Positions 33,801 through 46,164 of a stretch of 64,000 nt of DNA are shown here, piece by piece. Origin of the DNA: Chiridota heheva (taxonomy: Eukaryota > Echinodermata > Holothuroidea > Apodida > Chiridotidae); the NCBI GenBank assembly GCA_020152595.1, contig JAIGNY010003313.1:501001-565000 (forward strand), in the 5' to 3' direction. Position numbers and translations under genes: made by a program. The stretch's first letter is position 1, and every line of letters starts with the position of its first letter. Under the pieces are notes generated by a model. The model ran no database searches. It was not told the DNA's origin and saw only the letters and a list, made by a program, of their open reading frames with translations.

Positions 33801-34319
33801 TGTAACTGACACAGATTTACTGTTGTAATTAATTTGTAAGTATTTCATGAGGCGCTAGTACTGAGTAGTATAGGCTACTGTCTAACTTACTGTCCTCACG
33901 TTAGGACTTGGATTAGCCTAGGCCTAACGTGTAATGGTTGGGATCACAGGTGTTCCTAACGTTATGGCAACCTATATGCTTACTATATATCAGATATATA
34001 AAGAAAGGTAGGACTCTTTCTAACGCGACTACCGAACCGTATATGAATTTTTTTTTTTGTTGACCACTCACGAATCTTAATTACACTTTTTGACTTTACT
34101 CACATTTGCTGGAGACGCCCTTCTTCGTGTATAAACTATAAGCCACGGTATTTTTTTTAAAAATTATAATTACCCGTAACTAGATTCTTTTCAAGTACTT
34201 TCCTGGCGTATCCAATAGTTTTAATCCTCAAAATCACAGGGAAAAATATGAAGACTGAGGATATCAGGATGTGATGTCATATTTAGTAGTCAAATTTCAG
34301 TCGTTTCTAAACAAATGAG
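33801..34319. other. Spacer, nothing recognised
   Basis: AT-rich sequence with GCCTAGGCC-type strings. No gene or repeat could be supported. Confidence 0.3.
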
Positions 34320-34450
34320 ACACAACTTTTGACTTAAGTATCTTCTTAATGGATTAATATTCTGGAATGCTTCCTTCACCATGTTTTTGTTTCTTTCTTA
34401 GTCCTCTTTCATATAAGGTGAATCAATTTGACCACTGAACTAATCCTTTA
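34320..34450. mobile_element. Partial copy of the GTCCTCTTTCATA MITE family
   Basis: CTTAATGGATTAATATTCTGGAATGCTT, GTCCTCTTTCATATAAGGTG and TTTGACCACTGAACTAATCCTTT match the right end of the copy at 43,674-44,272. Confidence 0.7.
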
Positions 34451-34799
34451 AGATGAATAGAGAGGGTAGTTAGGTAAGTAAATGACTGAAGAAATAACAA
34501 ATAATTGCATTATGCTGCAAGGATACATTGTTCATATTTTAAAGTTTCATTGACATGATCAAGTCATGGGTTTCCCCTTTTGTGACTCAATGGATATAAT
34601 GAAAAGAGGCGTTTCGTTTTAAAGATTTTTTGTATTTTGTTTTGAGTTACTGAGGCAGTAACCTCACCCAAAATGTCTGATACAACTCAAAGATATTTTG
34701 AGGCTTGCAGAAAAATGTGAAAATTTAAAAAAAGGGGAAAATAAGTGCATTATTCAAAAGCTCATGTAATTATTTGAAATAAATTCCCCTACCAGCCCC

Positions 34800-37100
34800 A
34801 TTACCGGCATATACGTCCATCAACAAGCCCATTGTCTATGCTAGCTTTGAATAGTCGAGCATACTGTCCTTCCGACAGTTTAGTTGAAGCTTGTTTTTAG
34901 TCATCCACTTCTTCATATTAATGACACATTTTTCAATTGAGTTGATTGCTGAAAATGAGTCTGATTTGGTAAAAGACAAATACAGCTGGTTGTCATCAGC
35001 ATATCGGTGGAGAAATATGCCATAATTTAGAAATTTTGATAATGAGATGTAATCATTTACTGCAATAGCTTGGAGCCTGTGCGTTAGGTATAAATGTAAC
35101 CATTTGAAGACATTTCCTTTGACACCAAGATTAGAAGTCTCTTAAGTAAAATGCTATGATCAATGGTGTCAAAAGGCGGCAGAGAGGTCCAACAAAATAA
35201 GCAGAACATATTGACCAAAATCAAGGGATTGTAGAATGTCATTGTGAACAGCAAGAAGGGCAGTTTCTGTACTATATTTTTTGTAGGCAGATTGCAAGGG
35301 TTCCAGTAACGAGTTCTAAATTAATTGTTAAGGTGAACGACAAAAATATTTTCAGTGAGCTTGGATGTGAAAGCCAAGTTTGAGATTGGTCTGTAGTTCT
35401 TCAGTATTTCAGGATCTAGTGTGCTTTTCTTTAATAAAGGAGTCACAACCGCAGTCTTAAGTGACTAAAAGACATGTCCTGCTTCAAGAGAAAGGTTTAT
35501 TATCCATGTTATGATAAACAGTAGCTTCTCAATACATAGCTTCACAAGAAAAGTTGGCATAGGATCAAGGAGGCTGAATGTAGAAAATGAATCATTAATA
35601 ATTTGTCTGACTTGTTTCTAAGAAGTGAGCTAAAATATTTCAAGAGAACATGATGCAGTGATTTCAATGTCACTGAAATCCATTTCGAGGTCCTGCAAGT
35701 CGAGAACGGTACGAATATTGCATATTTTCTCAACGAAAAAATTGTCACTTAATTCTTGTACAGATGTGTGTGAGGGAAGTTGATTTGTAGCAGAGTGACT
35801 GATAAGTGATGTGACAATTTTGAAGAGAGCTCTTTAAGCATTCTCCTCAAATAAATTAGCAAAATATTTGGTCTTGGCATTGCGGATAAGGTGATTCACT
35901 GACATACATGCTTCTTGGAAAATTAAGCGGTGAATTTCAAGTTTTGGGAAGCGCCACTTCTTAGCAGTATGTATTCTTTTCTTAGCTTCTGCAATGTCCA
36001 AAGAATACCACTTACAATTTGGCCTTACAGTTTTTACACATTACTTTTCAGATGCATGCTTATCAAAAAGGTGTGAGAGCTGAGAGTTGTATACACTAAC
36101 AGCATCCTCAAGATTTAAAGGTGGATTCTGAAGTACGGGGGGAAAATATAATTCTTGAGTAAATTGCTCGATTGATATAGCAGCAATGCATCGATAGTTA
36201 AAGTGCATTTGGTGAGAAGTTTAGGGAATGTAAGATTAGCTAAAACAGGATTATGATCAGATGACCTTTGACCATGAACAATAACAGAATTGATCATTGA
36301 AATGTCATTTGCAATGATCAGGTCGAATATATATGTCCATGCGAGGTGTTGGATTTTTCACAAACTGAAGAAAGTTGCATTAGTGAATAAGATCCAAAAA
36401 CTTCTTAGCATTGCTGTCATTATGATCGTCAATGTGAAAATGAAAGTTGCCAACAAGGACTTATTTACCATCAGATACTTTGAAGCATTCAAAGCATTCT
36501 TTAGATGCTCAGAAGCATTGAACCAAATTCATTCAAAAATTGAAACACACTGAACTTGTTTTGGAGGCTAGGAGGTGGGCTGTATAGTGTAACCAATTTA
36601 AATTCAGTGCCTTTGCTTAACAGAGTTGCCTTGGCTGCTTCAAATGAGCAGAAGTCAAATAGTGGCTTCCAGGAAGTAAGCTTCAAAGATGATTTAAATA
36701 TGAGTGCAATACCCCCATGAGCTGGCTAGCATATGAATCTAAAACACATTTCCAAGGTAGATATTGAAAAGTGTAACCTTTGGGTGTGCAGTTATTATTA
36801 ATGGGTTCATCACCACAAGTTCTCGCAACCACGTCTCAATAACTGCAATCACATCAATATTACATTTTACAATGTAATCACTAACTTCAGATGCTTTGTT
36901 ACAAATTGAATGTACTTTCCAGATTGCTAAAAGCACGTTTGTATCACAAGTGAATAATTCAGATAGAGTCAAGGTTGGAGATTTAGAAGACAGTGGATAT
37001 GTACATGTATTTAAGTCGTCACTTATAGGCCTATTGTAGTCATGTACAGACAGGGGTGGTAATGATTGCATTGTCACTAGTAGAAGAATTTGTTATCACT
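34800..37100 (-). mobile_element. L2-like LINE, endonuclease and RT part (inverted segment)
   Basis: Minus-strand pieces in order: endonuclease start (IWKVHSICNKASEVSDYIV, DVIAVIETWLRE near 36.8 kb), TLYSPPPSLQNKFSVFQFL (36.6 kb), HGQRSSDHNPVLANLTFP (36.2 kb), RT with [18 protein letters not shown] near 35,170, and YADDNQLYLSFTKSDSF near 34,990, stopping after KKWMTKNKLQLNC at about 34,870. YADDNQLYLSF and the DLSAAFDTIDH box are typical of L2-like RTs. Many frameshifts show it is old. The missing downstream part appears on the plus strand at 37,815. Confidence 0.82.
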
Positions 37101-37445
37101 GAAGAGGGTTGACATTTTTATCTTCCTCCACGTTTTCCACGATGTATAAAATGTTTTGCATTTATTTTCAGAGATTTGATCAGATCCCATACACTTCCAG
37201 AAAGTCAAGCATTACTCCTATACTGTACCTGATTAAGCTCAAGCTGTTTTGAAGAGATAAAGTTCAGTGTTGTGTGAGCATCCTCTATTGTAATCTGAAT
37301 AGAATCCTTTGCTGCAGATGAGTGGTTCCAATAAAAGGCCAGTAGAACAGCACTGTACAGTAGGAATCTTGCACATAAAAGCCTACATGTAAAGCATTGA
37401 GCAATGATGTGTGCATTTAGCATGGGTAACCAAGATGACAAAACT

Positions 37446-37812
37446 TATTTAACATAACATAACAAGATGATGGGCTAAGAAGGGTGAATCACCCCATAAA
37501 AAGCCCAAACTAACACCACCACCACCACAAAAAAAAAAAAAAAATCCAAGATGTGGAGAGTTAGTAATGAACTTATCAATGTTGATTTTGAAATTGTGAA
37601 CAGAAATGGAGCTAACTACCCACTCAGGCAAACCATTCCACTCATTAACAACTCTTTGCGAAAAGCTAAAATGCCAAATATCTATCCGTGAGAACTCTTT
37701 GGTCAACTTCAAACTGTTACCGTGTGTCACTCTTTTAAACAAATTGCAGAGGAGTGATATCTCCATTGATTCCACAGTGATTGAACATGGAGGTACCACT
37801 TTAGAAGGTCTA
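37446..37812 (-). mobile_element. 3' end of a second LINE (ORF2 C-terminus and UTR)
   Basis: The minus strand reads LFKRVTHGNSLKLTKEFSR, then FFSQRVVNEWNGLPE-like text (FSQRVVNEWNGLPEWVVSS), then VHNFKINIDKFI. This is the conserved C-terminal tail of many CR1/Jockey-like ORF2 proteins. A (T)n(GTG)n stretch and a GTTATGTTATG tail follow. It sits between the two parts of the L2-like LINE. Confidence 0.75.
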
Positions 37813-37814
37813 AC

Positions 37815-38280
37815 TTGAGCTTAATATCTTGGAGTAAATCTCGATTCTACCATGTCTATGACAAAATGCATCTCTGATATTTATAAAATTGCTAGTTGTA
37901 ATTGATCTATTATGGAAAATCATACATTTTTAGATGCTGACTACCAAGATTATTGTTCATACACTCGTTATGTCTCACCTCGATTATTGTAATTCTCTTC
38001 TCTTTGGTCTACTGAAGTCATCACTGGCTATATAAGAACATATTCAAAACACTGCTGCCACACTTATTCTTAAAGCAGACAATTATAGTAGCATAACAAA
38101 TGCCTTAAAAACTTTACATTGGCTTCCAATTAATGCTCGGATTGAATTCAAGATTCTGGTAACCACATACAATGCATTATATAAGACTGGCCCGTCTTGT
38201 ATTAATAATTTATTGTCTCGTCGTAATTCACATTGCTCTCTCCGCTCCCATAACTCAATACTCAAAATTTAATCACTGTT
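37815..38280 (+). mobile_element. L2-like LINE, RT C-terminal part
   Basis: The plus strand reads YLGVNLDSTMSMTKCISDIY, then TKIIVHTLVMSHLDYCNSLL, FGLLKSSLAI, ALKTLHWLPINARIEFKILV, and TYNALYKTGPSCINNLL. These are the 'HW-LP-R-x-x-F-K' and 'Y-L-GP-Y' type blocks after the RT core of L2-like elements. In-frame stops mark it as dead. It starts about where the minus-strand part stops. Confidence 0.85.
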
Positions 38281-38334
38281 GTACTCGAATTGATACATAT
38301 TTCAATTAATTTCTTAAAAACTTAAGGATATTCT

Positions 38335-38642
38335 AAATACCGTAATCAACTTATTAAGTGCCCCTGCTCTAATTATCGCCCACCTAACTTTGTTTAATTG
38401 ATGAAATAATTTATGTGCTTAATTTTTGTTACATTAAGTTTTGTTACATTCTTTGCTTATTATGCATCTGATGCCTAAGATGTTTTTTTAGGGCTAGCAT
38501 TAAAGCAGTTCATGAGCAGTTAGAACAGCACACTGCATGCAACCCCAAGTATGGGCACTTATTAGGAAGAAACTTTTAGGCCTAAAAAGTGTAGCAATTC
38601 TATTTCGTAAGTGCCCTGGGCATTTATTACGTCAAATACAAC
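38335..38642. mobile_element. MITE with AATACCGTAA / GTCAAATAC ends
   Basis: The left end AATACCGTAATCAACTTATTAAGTGCCCC is the inverse of the right end GGGCATTTATTACGTCAAATAC. Its right third matches positions 60-172 of the window. Non-coding. Confidence 0.6.
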
Positions 38643-39780
38643 CCCCCCAAAAAATGAACAACTTTTGATTGTAATAACTTGAAAAACCATTTTCCAAATG
38701 TCAAAGTATGTCGATTTTTTTTTTTGGACTCCTTCAATATGTTAGCCAAGAATCCACATTTTCAAGTGTATACTATTCTGGTTAGAAAAATGGTGTTTTT
38801 CACAACTAAAAACTGTGTTTTCCGCCCATGAGAACTAGGGACAGAAAAGACACATGCTTCATCCATACAAATAAGCAATGTGAATTTCTCGCCACACCCA
38901 TTCAAGAAATAGCAATTGAAATTATTTGTACATATCCTTGCAGAGAAGCAAACTTTACTTGCACGGATATATGTACATGTATCTACGGAAATAAGCATTT
39001 CACTGTGGCTTGTTTGCATGAATCTGTGCAATACGCGTGACCATTTGATTTCGTTCTGGCTATTCGCTAAATCGGTAGGAGTAAGCATTGCTTGATGCTT
39101 ATTTCCACAAATAAATTTTGACAAACCATACCGGAATCCCTTCTGCTGCTTGTACAGTAGGCATGATAGTCTGCCTGTGGTGACTGCACAGGTGTAGGAA
39201 TTATATGTTTCTGTGTGTACTGAAAGTTTTAAAGCTTACCAACAGCCCCCCCCCCCCCCCTTGCCCCACCCCAGAAAAGAAACAAAAGAAAAAATGGCTT
39301 ATGGCAGTTTGTTATCTTATACAAAATTAACCAATATTCTCAACTGAAATTAATGTTTTGTTGCACAAGAAAACGTGTCAAGGATTCAAAAGAGGAAATT
39401 GGATAGTTTCATACTGGGCTGATCTAAATCAAAATCTGATAAAGAATGAGCATACGATCTGATAACAAGGATATTACTTTTCCATTTGATTCATAGGAGT
39501 ACTGGTATGTATAAATCTTGTATTAATGTAAGTAGCTTAATCCTCATTGTGTATACTCGAATGCATATACCTGTTTGTGTATAGCAGGGGTGCAGATCTC
39601 TGTCTAAGTTTGAAAACTTGAGCAGTGGCTAAGCTATAATTTTTTCGGGAGGGCAAAGGAAGTGAAAATTCATGAATGTGTGAGTGGGCCCCCCCCTTGA
39701 AAAAAATTAAAAAAATAAAGTCTGCAAACCTAAAAGAAGTTGTTTTTAACGTTTGTTCTGGCAAAGATTTCAATTATTTT
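38643..39780. other. Spacer, nothing recognised
   Basis: It contains an inverted pair around 38,850-39,125 (AAATAAGCA...TGCTTATTTCC; TCTCGCCACACCCATTCAAG) and a C-run at 39,246. No gene or assignable element could be supported. Confidence 0.3.
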
Positions 39781-39839
39781 CTCCATATCATTTTCTTTTG
39801 TAGCTATGCAATATTTTCTCTCAATATTCATCAAAGCTT

Positions 39840-40295
39840 CCCGAAAATAAAGGGAAATTATACAAAAATTGAAGCAAATTTCACAAATTAAAGCAATATT
39901 TAAATTGAAGGATATTTTAAAAAAAAATTGAAAGAAATTTCCGGAAAATTAATAGAAACTTCTCAAAAATTGAAGAAAATTTCCAGAAAATGAAGGAAAG
40001 TGCATACAAATTAAAGTAAAATTCTCAAAAATTAAAAACATTTTCTCAAAAATGCAGAAGAAATTGCAAGGAGATTGAGGCAAATTTTATGGAATTAAAG
40101 GAAAATTGCTCCAAAATTAAAGCAAATTTAGAAAATTGAAGGAAATGGTACGAAAATTGAAGGAAATTACACAAAAATTTAAGCAAATTGCACAAAAATG
40201 AAGGCAATTGCACAAAAATGGATTCAAATTTCACGAAAATGAAAGAAATTGCGCACAAATTAAAGCAAATTTCAAGAAAATTTCATTTTCATTAA
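39840..40295. repeat. Degenerate ~20-bp repeat, A-rich sense (AAATTGAAGGAAATTNCAC)
   Basis: Some twenty imperfect copies of AAAATTGAAGGAAATTTCAC. The consensus is the inverse of the block at 49,280-49,600 (TTTCCTTCAATTTTNNGG). Copies are too diverged to give a fixed period. Confidence 0.85.
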
Positions 40296-41214
40296 TTCAA
40301 TTTTCATATATGGAGCCCACTCATATTTTTTCTCCCCCCCAGTATTTTATCTGGGGGGGAGATCGCCCCCCCTTGCTCCATCATGATCTGTGCCCCTGGT
40401 CTGTATGTGTATATGTACCTGTATGTGTATATATATATATCATAGACACTGCTGATTGATTTTCACAATCACATATCAGCTGGCTGTATCTATATTATAT
40501 TTCTTAAGAAGGAAGTGCATGTTTGTATACTTTGATTAATGCCTTGGCCTCTGATCTTCGGGATCCGATAGTTTCCATGTTTGAGTTTAGTTAAATTCAA
40601 TCAATTTCAATTTCATTTGAGAGTGACCCCCTGTTGTTTTAAGTACTTAATTCTGTTTCATTTTAAGAGATGATTATTTTGGAATTATAATTTCATGGTA
40701 AGTTTTGAGGCCAAGCTCTGGAGAAAGCCTTTTTTGGAAGCTGCAGTTCTTGTGTGAGATGGTGCAAGAACATAACCCTTTGAATCCCACATGGTTGTGG
40801 CACGACCGATTGGACATGTACTTTCCTAAGACTTATTTTGCTTCGTCAAATAGACCCACAGCAGTGATCTTGGTATCATTTAAAAGAGCTCGAATAGTTC
40901 TTTGTAAAAATGTAACTTTTGAGAAAAATGAGTTGAAATAGAGAGAATTAAAAAATGCACAAAATTTAAGGAAAAAACCCATTTTTTTCCCTTCAGAAAC
41001 TTACTTGCCATATTTCCAGACCTTGCTTTTGCCTGAAAAATTGTGAGAACAATTAAGAAAAAACAATTGTAGTTCCTCATCGCAACACAACCATGCGAAG
41101 TATACCATTATGAAGGCCATTCCATGTACTTTCGATCGAAATCAAAAAGAGTAACTACCCCCTCTTTGATCACACCGTAAATATAAGTTTGAAACAAATC
41201 CATATTCTGGTGAT

Positions 41215-41295
41215 AGGCAGTGTAGTATAGCAGTTAGTTTGCGAGCCATTCACGTGAATGCCTTGGGTTTTAATACTGCACCGGATGCGTGGCTT
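41215..41295 (+). repeat. tRNA-like SINE head
   Basis: GGCAGTGTAGTATAGCAGTTAG resembles an A-box region and TTGGGTTTTAATACTGCACC a decayed B box, separated by about 30 nt (CGAGCCATTCACGTGAATGCC, a good stem). A tRNA-derived repeat is more likely than a working tRNA, as the B box is altered. Confidence 0.45.
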
Positions 41296-41849
41296 TGTTT
41301 TTCGTGAGTAATTACAGCTGTGATTATTTTATTTTATTTGTATAATGTTTTTGCCTGTTTGCTTTGAAAAAAAAGATAAAGAAAATAGACTGGTATCAAT
41401 GGAAAGGAAATTTTCATAAACTAAATATGTAAAAACAAATCCTCCATTTTCAATATCCAAAAGAAATAATACAAGCCCAAAAAATTTTAGCAATTGCCAC
41501 CTAATTTTTCCTAAAATTTGTAAATTTTCATATTTAGGTCGATATTTTTATAATTTTGAATCTTTTATTAAAAAGTTTATTGTCTTAGCATTCATATAGA
41601 CCAAACTTGTGATAGAAAACAAAAGGAAAGTTACTAATACAGAAAGTGATGTACAGTTGTAAGTTTTGTGAGTTGGGAATAAGATAGGAGGTCAGAAGAT
41701 CTAGATCCATATCAAGGAGTGATCAGTAAGTGACACCATGTAGGAATTAAGTGATGTGGAGTGTGTAACAACTTTGCCTAAACAGATCTGAAAAAATGTA
41801 CACTTCTGGAAAATTGGAAATTCGCAGGAAGAAACATTCTTTATCTTAA

Positions 41850-41922
41850 ATATATATATATATATGTATATATGTATGTGTGTACGTATGTATGTATGTA
41901 TGTTTGTATGTATGTATGTATT
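41850..41922. repeat. (TA)n / (TATG)n microsatellite
   Basis: TATATATA followed by GTATGTATGTATG with a few interruptions. The overlapping open frames of HTYIHTY/VCMYVCM type are products of the repeat. Confidence 0.97.
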
Positions 41923-42394
41923 CCCCATGTAATTTCGGATGGAAAGCACTGTAACGCCTTGCTTGGGGCGCTAAGGAACTTAAAAACCTGTAGAAGCAAA
42001 TCGCTTGAAAACTGTGAGCTAAAAGAATACAATACACTGGCAAAGAGAGGAAAACATACGTCAAATGTGTGTAAAACTAAACTAAGTGCATTTATTTACA
42101 AATATGTACAAAAAGCGACAAAGTCAAAATCAACCTCACATTACCAGATTACACTCTTAAATACATGTATTGTTACAACCAAATCAGACTGACAGAAACT
42201 CGTGGCTGTGATACCATGAGTGGTATCAGTGTATTAGCCATGTCTGGTCAACCCTGGGTATGTTGCATGCGACAGAATAGAGTGGACAAGTACCTGATTA
42301 CTGGTCAGTTCTACTGCATGCACCATACACTGAGATGCAATTATCTAACAAAAAAATACATGGTAGCGTTAAAGAGACACAGTGATGTTACGGC

Positions 42395-42545
42395 ATCACA
42401 GTACATTAAATTGGAAAAGAGGGAAGCCTTTAAAGATATATTTACTACATACATAGTATTTCTATTACATTTTTTTTGAGGGAAGATTTTTGACAACTTT
42501 ATTCAGAACCGTGGAAAATTTTGTAATTAATTTTAAGTATGCGCC
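42395..42545 (+). repeat. Dispersed repeat family C
   Basis: ACAGTACATTAAATTGGAAA, GAGGGAAGCCTTTAAAGATA and GATTTTTGACAACTTTATTCAGAACCGTG are shared with 45,645-45,795 and, inverted, with 19,645-19,870. Confidence 0.75.
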
Positions 42546-42609
42546 CAAATTTGAATGACCATCTTATGCAAATTAATTGTATCTCTTTAAAGCCACAGGC
42601 AGAACCAGA

Positions 42610-42905
42610 ATTTTAGCTTGTTTTAGAGTGCATACCTCCACCTTCTTGAATCTGGTAATTTCAACATTGCTAATATTTTTCAGAGTTCATGTTCTATGTA
42701 TTCCCCATGCCCAACACAATCTTCCTCGGAAATCATAGGTTCACCAAGTCCTATCCCCGAAGAATCTCTCTCACTTTTCTCACTTCGTGTACTGCTGATT
42801 TGCATTCTAAACACTTCAGCAATCATCAAAATCTAATCGTCAGTTCTTGAGATATGTTGATGACAGACAAACAAACACAGGTGAAAACATAACCTGCATT
42901 CAATT
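42610..42905. repeat. Second copy of the composite repeat at 26.6-29.3 kb
   Basis: It has TAGAGTGCATACCTCCACC, CCCATGCCCAACACAATC, GATTTGCATTCTAAACACTT and CAGTTCTTGAGATATGTTGATGACAGACAAACA in the same order as the 26.6-29.3 kb copy, but without the tandem expansions. This gives a compact outline of the family. Confidence 0.8.
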
Positions 42906-43673
42906 TTGAAGAAAACAGTGCTCTTTGTTAAAATGAAAAGTATCTATAAAAACTCCCTTGTCAAGGCAAGCTATCGATGTGGGTCCATGGAGACTGGTAG
43001 GGGATGAGGAAGAGATAGATTTGGGATAGGCTGGTTGTTGGTAGTAGAGAAAGTTTTTGAGAGGTGAGGGACATGTCTAGGGGAAATTATGATCAGGTTG
43101 TAGCAGAGATGCAAGTGGCATGTGGAACAGAGGGTGGGAAGGCAGTTGTGACAGAGGCTGGAAAGCATTTTATTAGTGGCAAGGGGATTTGCAATGTTTG
43201 CGATGTCTGGTTACTTTACAAACACATGCATGTTTATGATTCATGGGGTGGAGCTGGAGGGGTTGTTAAGGTTTTGCACAGCAAAGTGATTACAGTAGCA
43301 GTATCAATGGACTTGAGGTTTGGGTATTTTGGGTAGTATTCAGAGAATGAGATTAGGCTATTTGATCATTTTTCTTTACATGCATGTTCCTTTTTTCATC
43401 CCCTAACATGTCTAGGAACCACACTTACATGCACGTAGATGTATTGCAATGCATACCTTGACTGAAACTGAAACTTTCCTTGAAAAAATAATCTGTTGTG
43501 CTTGTCCTGGTAGATGCATGAATGCATTGTGACGACACAATGAAACTAGTACTTTCAGTCCTGGATGTGAACCATACACATTTAAAATACATGCGTGCTT
43601 TGAAAAATTATGACAATGTGCATGGTCATATCTTTCACTTTAAGAGGTCAGTTGCTATTTCATACAGTTATGC

Positions 43674-44272
43674 AAGGATTAGTTCAGGGGTTAATAAGCA
43701 AGTCTATCTATATGAAAGAGGACTTCAAACGAAACAAAATAGTGAGGAAAACATTCAAAAATCTTGTTCCATTCAGGAGATACTGTATTAGTTTAAAGTT
43801 TGGTATCATTTGTGCAGATACAACTGAAATCGGACTACCGTAGTTTTAATTTCATAGCCTCAGATTCCCCAAAGTCTTTATGTATTCTCTCATATTTTAT
43901 GGCTTAAAAACCATGGGATATGTCAAAAAAGTAGTAAAACTGAATCTAGGAAGGGTATCTATAATGTACCACCTAAAGAAAGTTCAAGAAAAAACAATTC
44001 AATTAGTGAAAAAAATGGATTCAACTTTCTTTAAAATACATTAGCAATTATTGTTAAGAATGAGATGATGAAGACGCCAACTTTCCGTAGTAGACTTACT
44101 ACACCAGTCATTTCTACACAGATAAGGCATAGCTTTAAACTTAAATATCTCCTACCTAAATATCTCCTTAATGGAATAAGATTTTTGAATGCTTGACCAT
44201 TTTGTTTCTTTTGAAGTTCTCTTTCATATAAGATGGAAATGCTTGACTACTGAACTAATCCTGTAACCCTTA
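43674..44272. mobile_element. MITE, GTCCTCTTTCA family, copy 2 (longest)
   Basis: The left end AAGGATTAGTTCAGGGG, then TATATGAAAGAGGACTTCAA, is inverted at the right end (TTGAAGTTCTCTTTCATATA, then TACTGAACTAATCCT). At about 600 bp it is longer than copy 1 at 25,671, with which it shares AAGTTTGGTATCATTTGTG and GAATCTAGGAAGGGTAT. No transposase is encoded. Confidence 0.85.
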
Positions 44273-44689
44273 CTCTACCAGGCCTTTGAAAAAAGCGACC
44301 CCAATTTTCGGAACTTTTTTTTCATGTGCATTTTTGACAACTTTCTTTTTATTTTCTTTCGTTACAAGTTTGGTTGGATTAGATGCTAAGATGTTTATCT
44401 TTTGAGTAATTAAAACCAATTTAGGAAATATTGGACAAAATTATGCAAATTAAGCAATTTTTGGCTAAATTTGGTCAACAAATGGTCAATCTTTGCAGAA
44501 GTATAACTTCTTGTCAGTATTGAAAACAGAGATTTGTGTTACATATTTAGATTCTTTTTGAAATTTCCTTTCAAATGATACTAATCTATAATTTTTAGAA
44601 AGAAAGGAAAGATGAAAACACATCAAAAATGATAAAAGTCAAACGTTTCCTGAAAGCTGCAGCAGAAAAATAATTACGCAGTGGTCACG

Positions 44690-44765
44690 GTGAGACTCGA
44701 ACCCGGAGCGCTCACATGCTAACAGCGTACATTCCCTCTGCACCAAGTAGCTGTTCAAATTGGAG
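44690..44765 (-). repeat. tRNA-like sequence
   Basis: On the minus strand, GCTCCGGGTTCGAGTCTCACC is an excellent B box/T arm, and TTGGTGCAGAGGGAATGTACGC is a poor A-box region about 35 nt upstream. The acceptor stem pairs badly. It is probably a SINE head or tRNA pseudogene. Confidence 0.5.
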
Positions 44766-45644
44766 AGGTGTAATATATTTCTTATAGGACAGGTTCTAAA
44801 TAGAGGGTGGTATGCCTTTATTAATATATCAAATGAAAGGAAATTTCAAGCGCTTTTGAATGGCGGTTCAACGAAGCATGTGTGATGTACGGTTTGGGTA
44901 CACGATTTTTTGAAGAAAAAAAAACGGGTCAAAAATGGCCAAAATTCATGAAATTTTGAAGAAATTTCTCCAGAACAAAAGATTGCATGTAGGGATTATA
45001 AAACTTATACCATAAACCAATACTATCATGTCTTAGGACTTGCTTGTTTGATTTTAAAGCAAAAATGTGATCTTGAAGTTATTGCAAGATTTAAAAAAGA
45101 AAGAAACAAAAAATTCTAAATTGTTTAGCAATTTTTGAGTTTTACCCTTTTTCGATGTACTTTTTCTAAAAATTATGTAATATGACCCCTATGAAAAACT
45201 TTCATTTTGTGAAAGAAATATCCGAGTACTTTAAAATGGTACCAAGATTACTCCTATAGGACTGTGGTAAAATCCCGATTTTATTTTTAGAAAAAGGTGG
45301 TTTGAAAACTGTGATAGTATCGCCGCGTGGTAGAGTAAGTGTTAAGTACTTTGACTGAATCCAGTACTTTTGCTGAAGGTAAAGTAGCACATAACTAATA
45401 TCTTTGCCTCAAGACATAGAAACCTATGATAAAAGAATCAAGTTTGATGTCCTTTACGTATCAGCAGAGTGGGGAAAAAATCTTCGGTTCCAAAAAGTAA
45501 TTCGCGGGATGATTTTTTTTTCTTTATAAAAAACAAACAAAAAAATAAAATTATTTTAATTATTTTTTTTGAAAAGATTTTTTGAGTAAGCAATAGTATA
45601 TATGGTAAATATGTACCCTAAAAACATCTCCCATGTAATTGTGC

Positions 45645-45795
45645 AATTAATAGTACATTAAATTGCAATAGAGGAAAGCATACAAAAATGTATTTACTAC
45701 ATTGATATTATTTCTTTCACGATTTTTTGTGGAAAGATTTTTGACACCCTTATTCAGAACCGTGTAAAATTTTATAATTAATTCCAACTCTGCAT
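45645..45795 (+). repeat. Dispersed repeat family C
   Basis: AATAGTACATTAAATTGCAA, TATTTACTACATTGATATTATTTC and GATTTTTGACACCCTTATTCAGAACCGTGT match 42,395-42,545. Confidence 0.75.
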
Positions 45796-46164
45796 ACCAG
45801 AAAGTGAAATATTTGAGATATTTTGAGATGTTTTCAGGAAAGTGCTATATAATTCCTTTAAGATGAGGGTTATTTCAATAGGGGGTCACTGGAGGTTTTT
45901 TGTCCTTTGTTTAGGCATTGAGCATCTTTTTGGGATGACTAAAATTTTGGCATGGATCCGTAGTAAATTAGTTCCTCAAAAAACTTTTTCTGAAGCAGAT
46001 TATCTTGTCCAGATTGGACATACTGTATGTAGACAAGACCTATCCCTTCTCTATCATTCCTGAAATGTTTGAATTCTGAGCTTCCTGTGAGAAATATTCT
46101 TTATTAGCCTTCTCTCTAGGGGAAAGGGGATTCCTAATTTAAACTGGCGTAATACTTAAGTAGT

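Noticed and set aside
36290-36553. 87-codon plus-strand frame
   Set aside because: Antisense to the decayed L2-like LINE.
40705-40941. 78-codon frame MRPSSGESLFWKLQFL...
   Set aside because: Looks mildly protein-like, but there are no flanking splice sites in phase and no domain; possibly repeat-derived.
41841-42064. Open frames of HTYIHTY type
   Set aside because: Translation of the TATG/TA microsatellite; no coding support.
42971-43336. Pair of open frames with clustered Cys/His (minus-strand CHNCLPTLCSTCHLHLC)
   Set aside because: Suggestive of a zinc knuckle or a LINE tail, but short, single and without neighbours that would support it.
44690-44765. A functional tRNA gene
   Set aside because: The T arm is good but the acceptor and D arms do not pair; treated as tRNA-like repeat.
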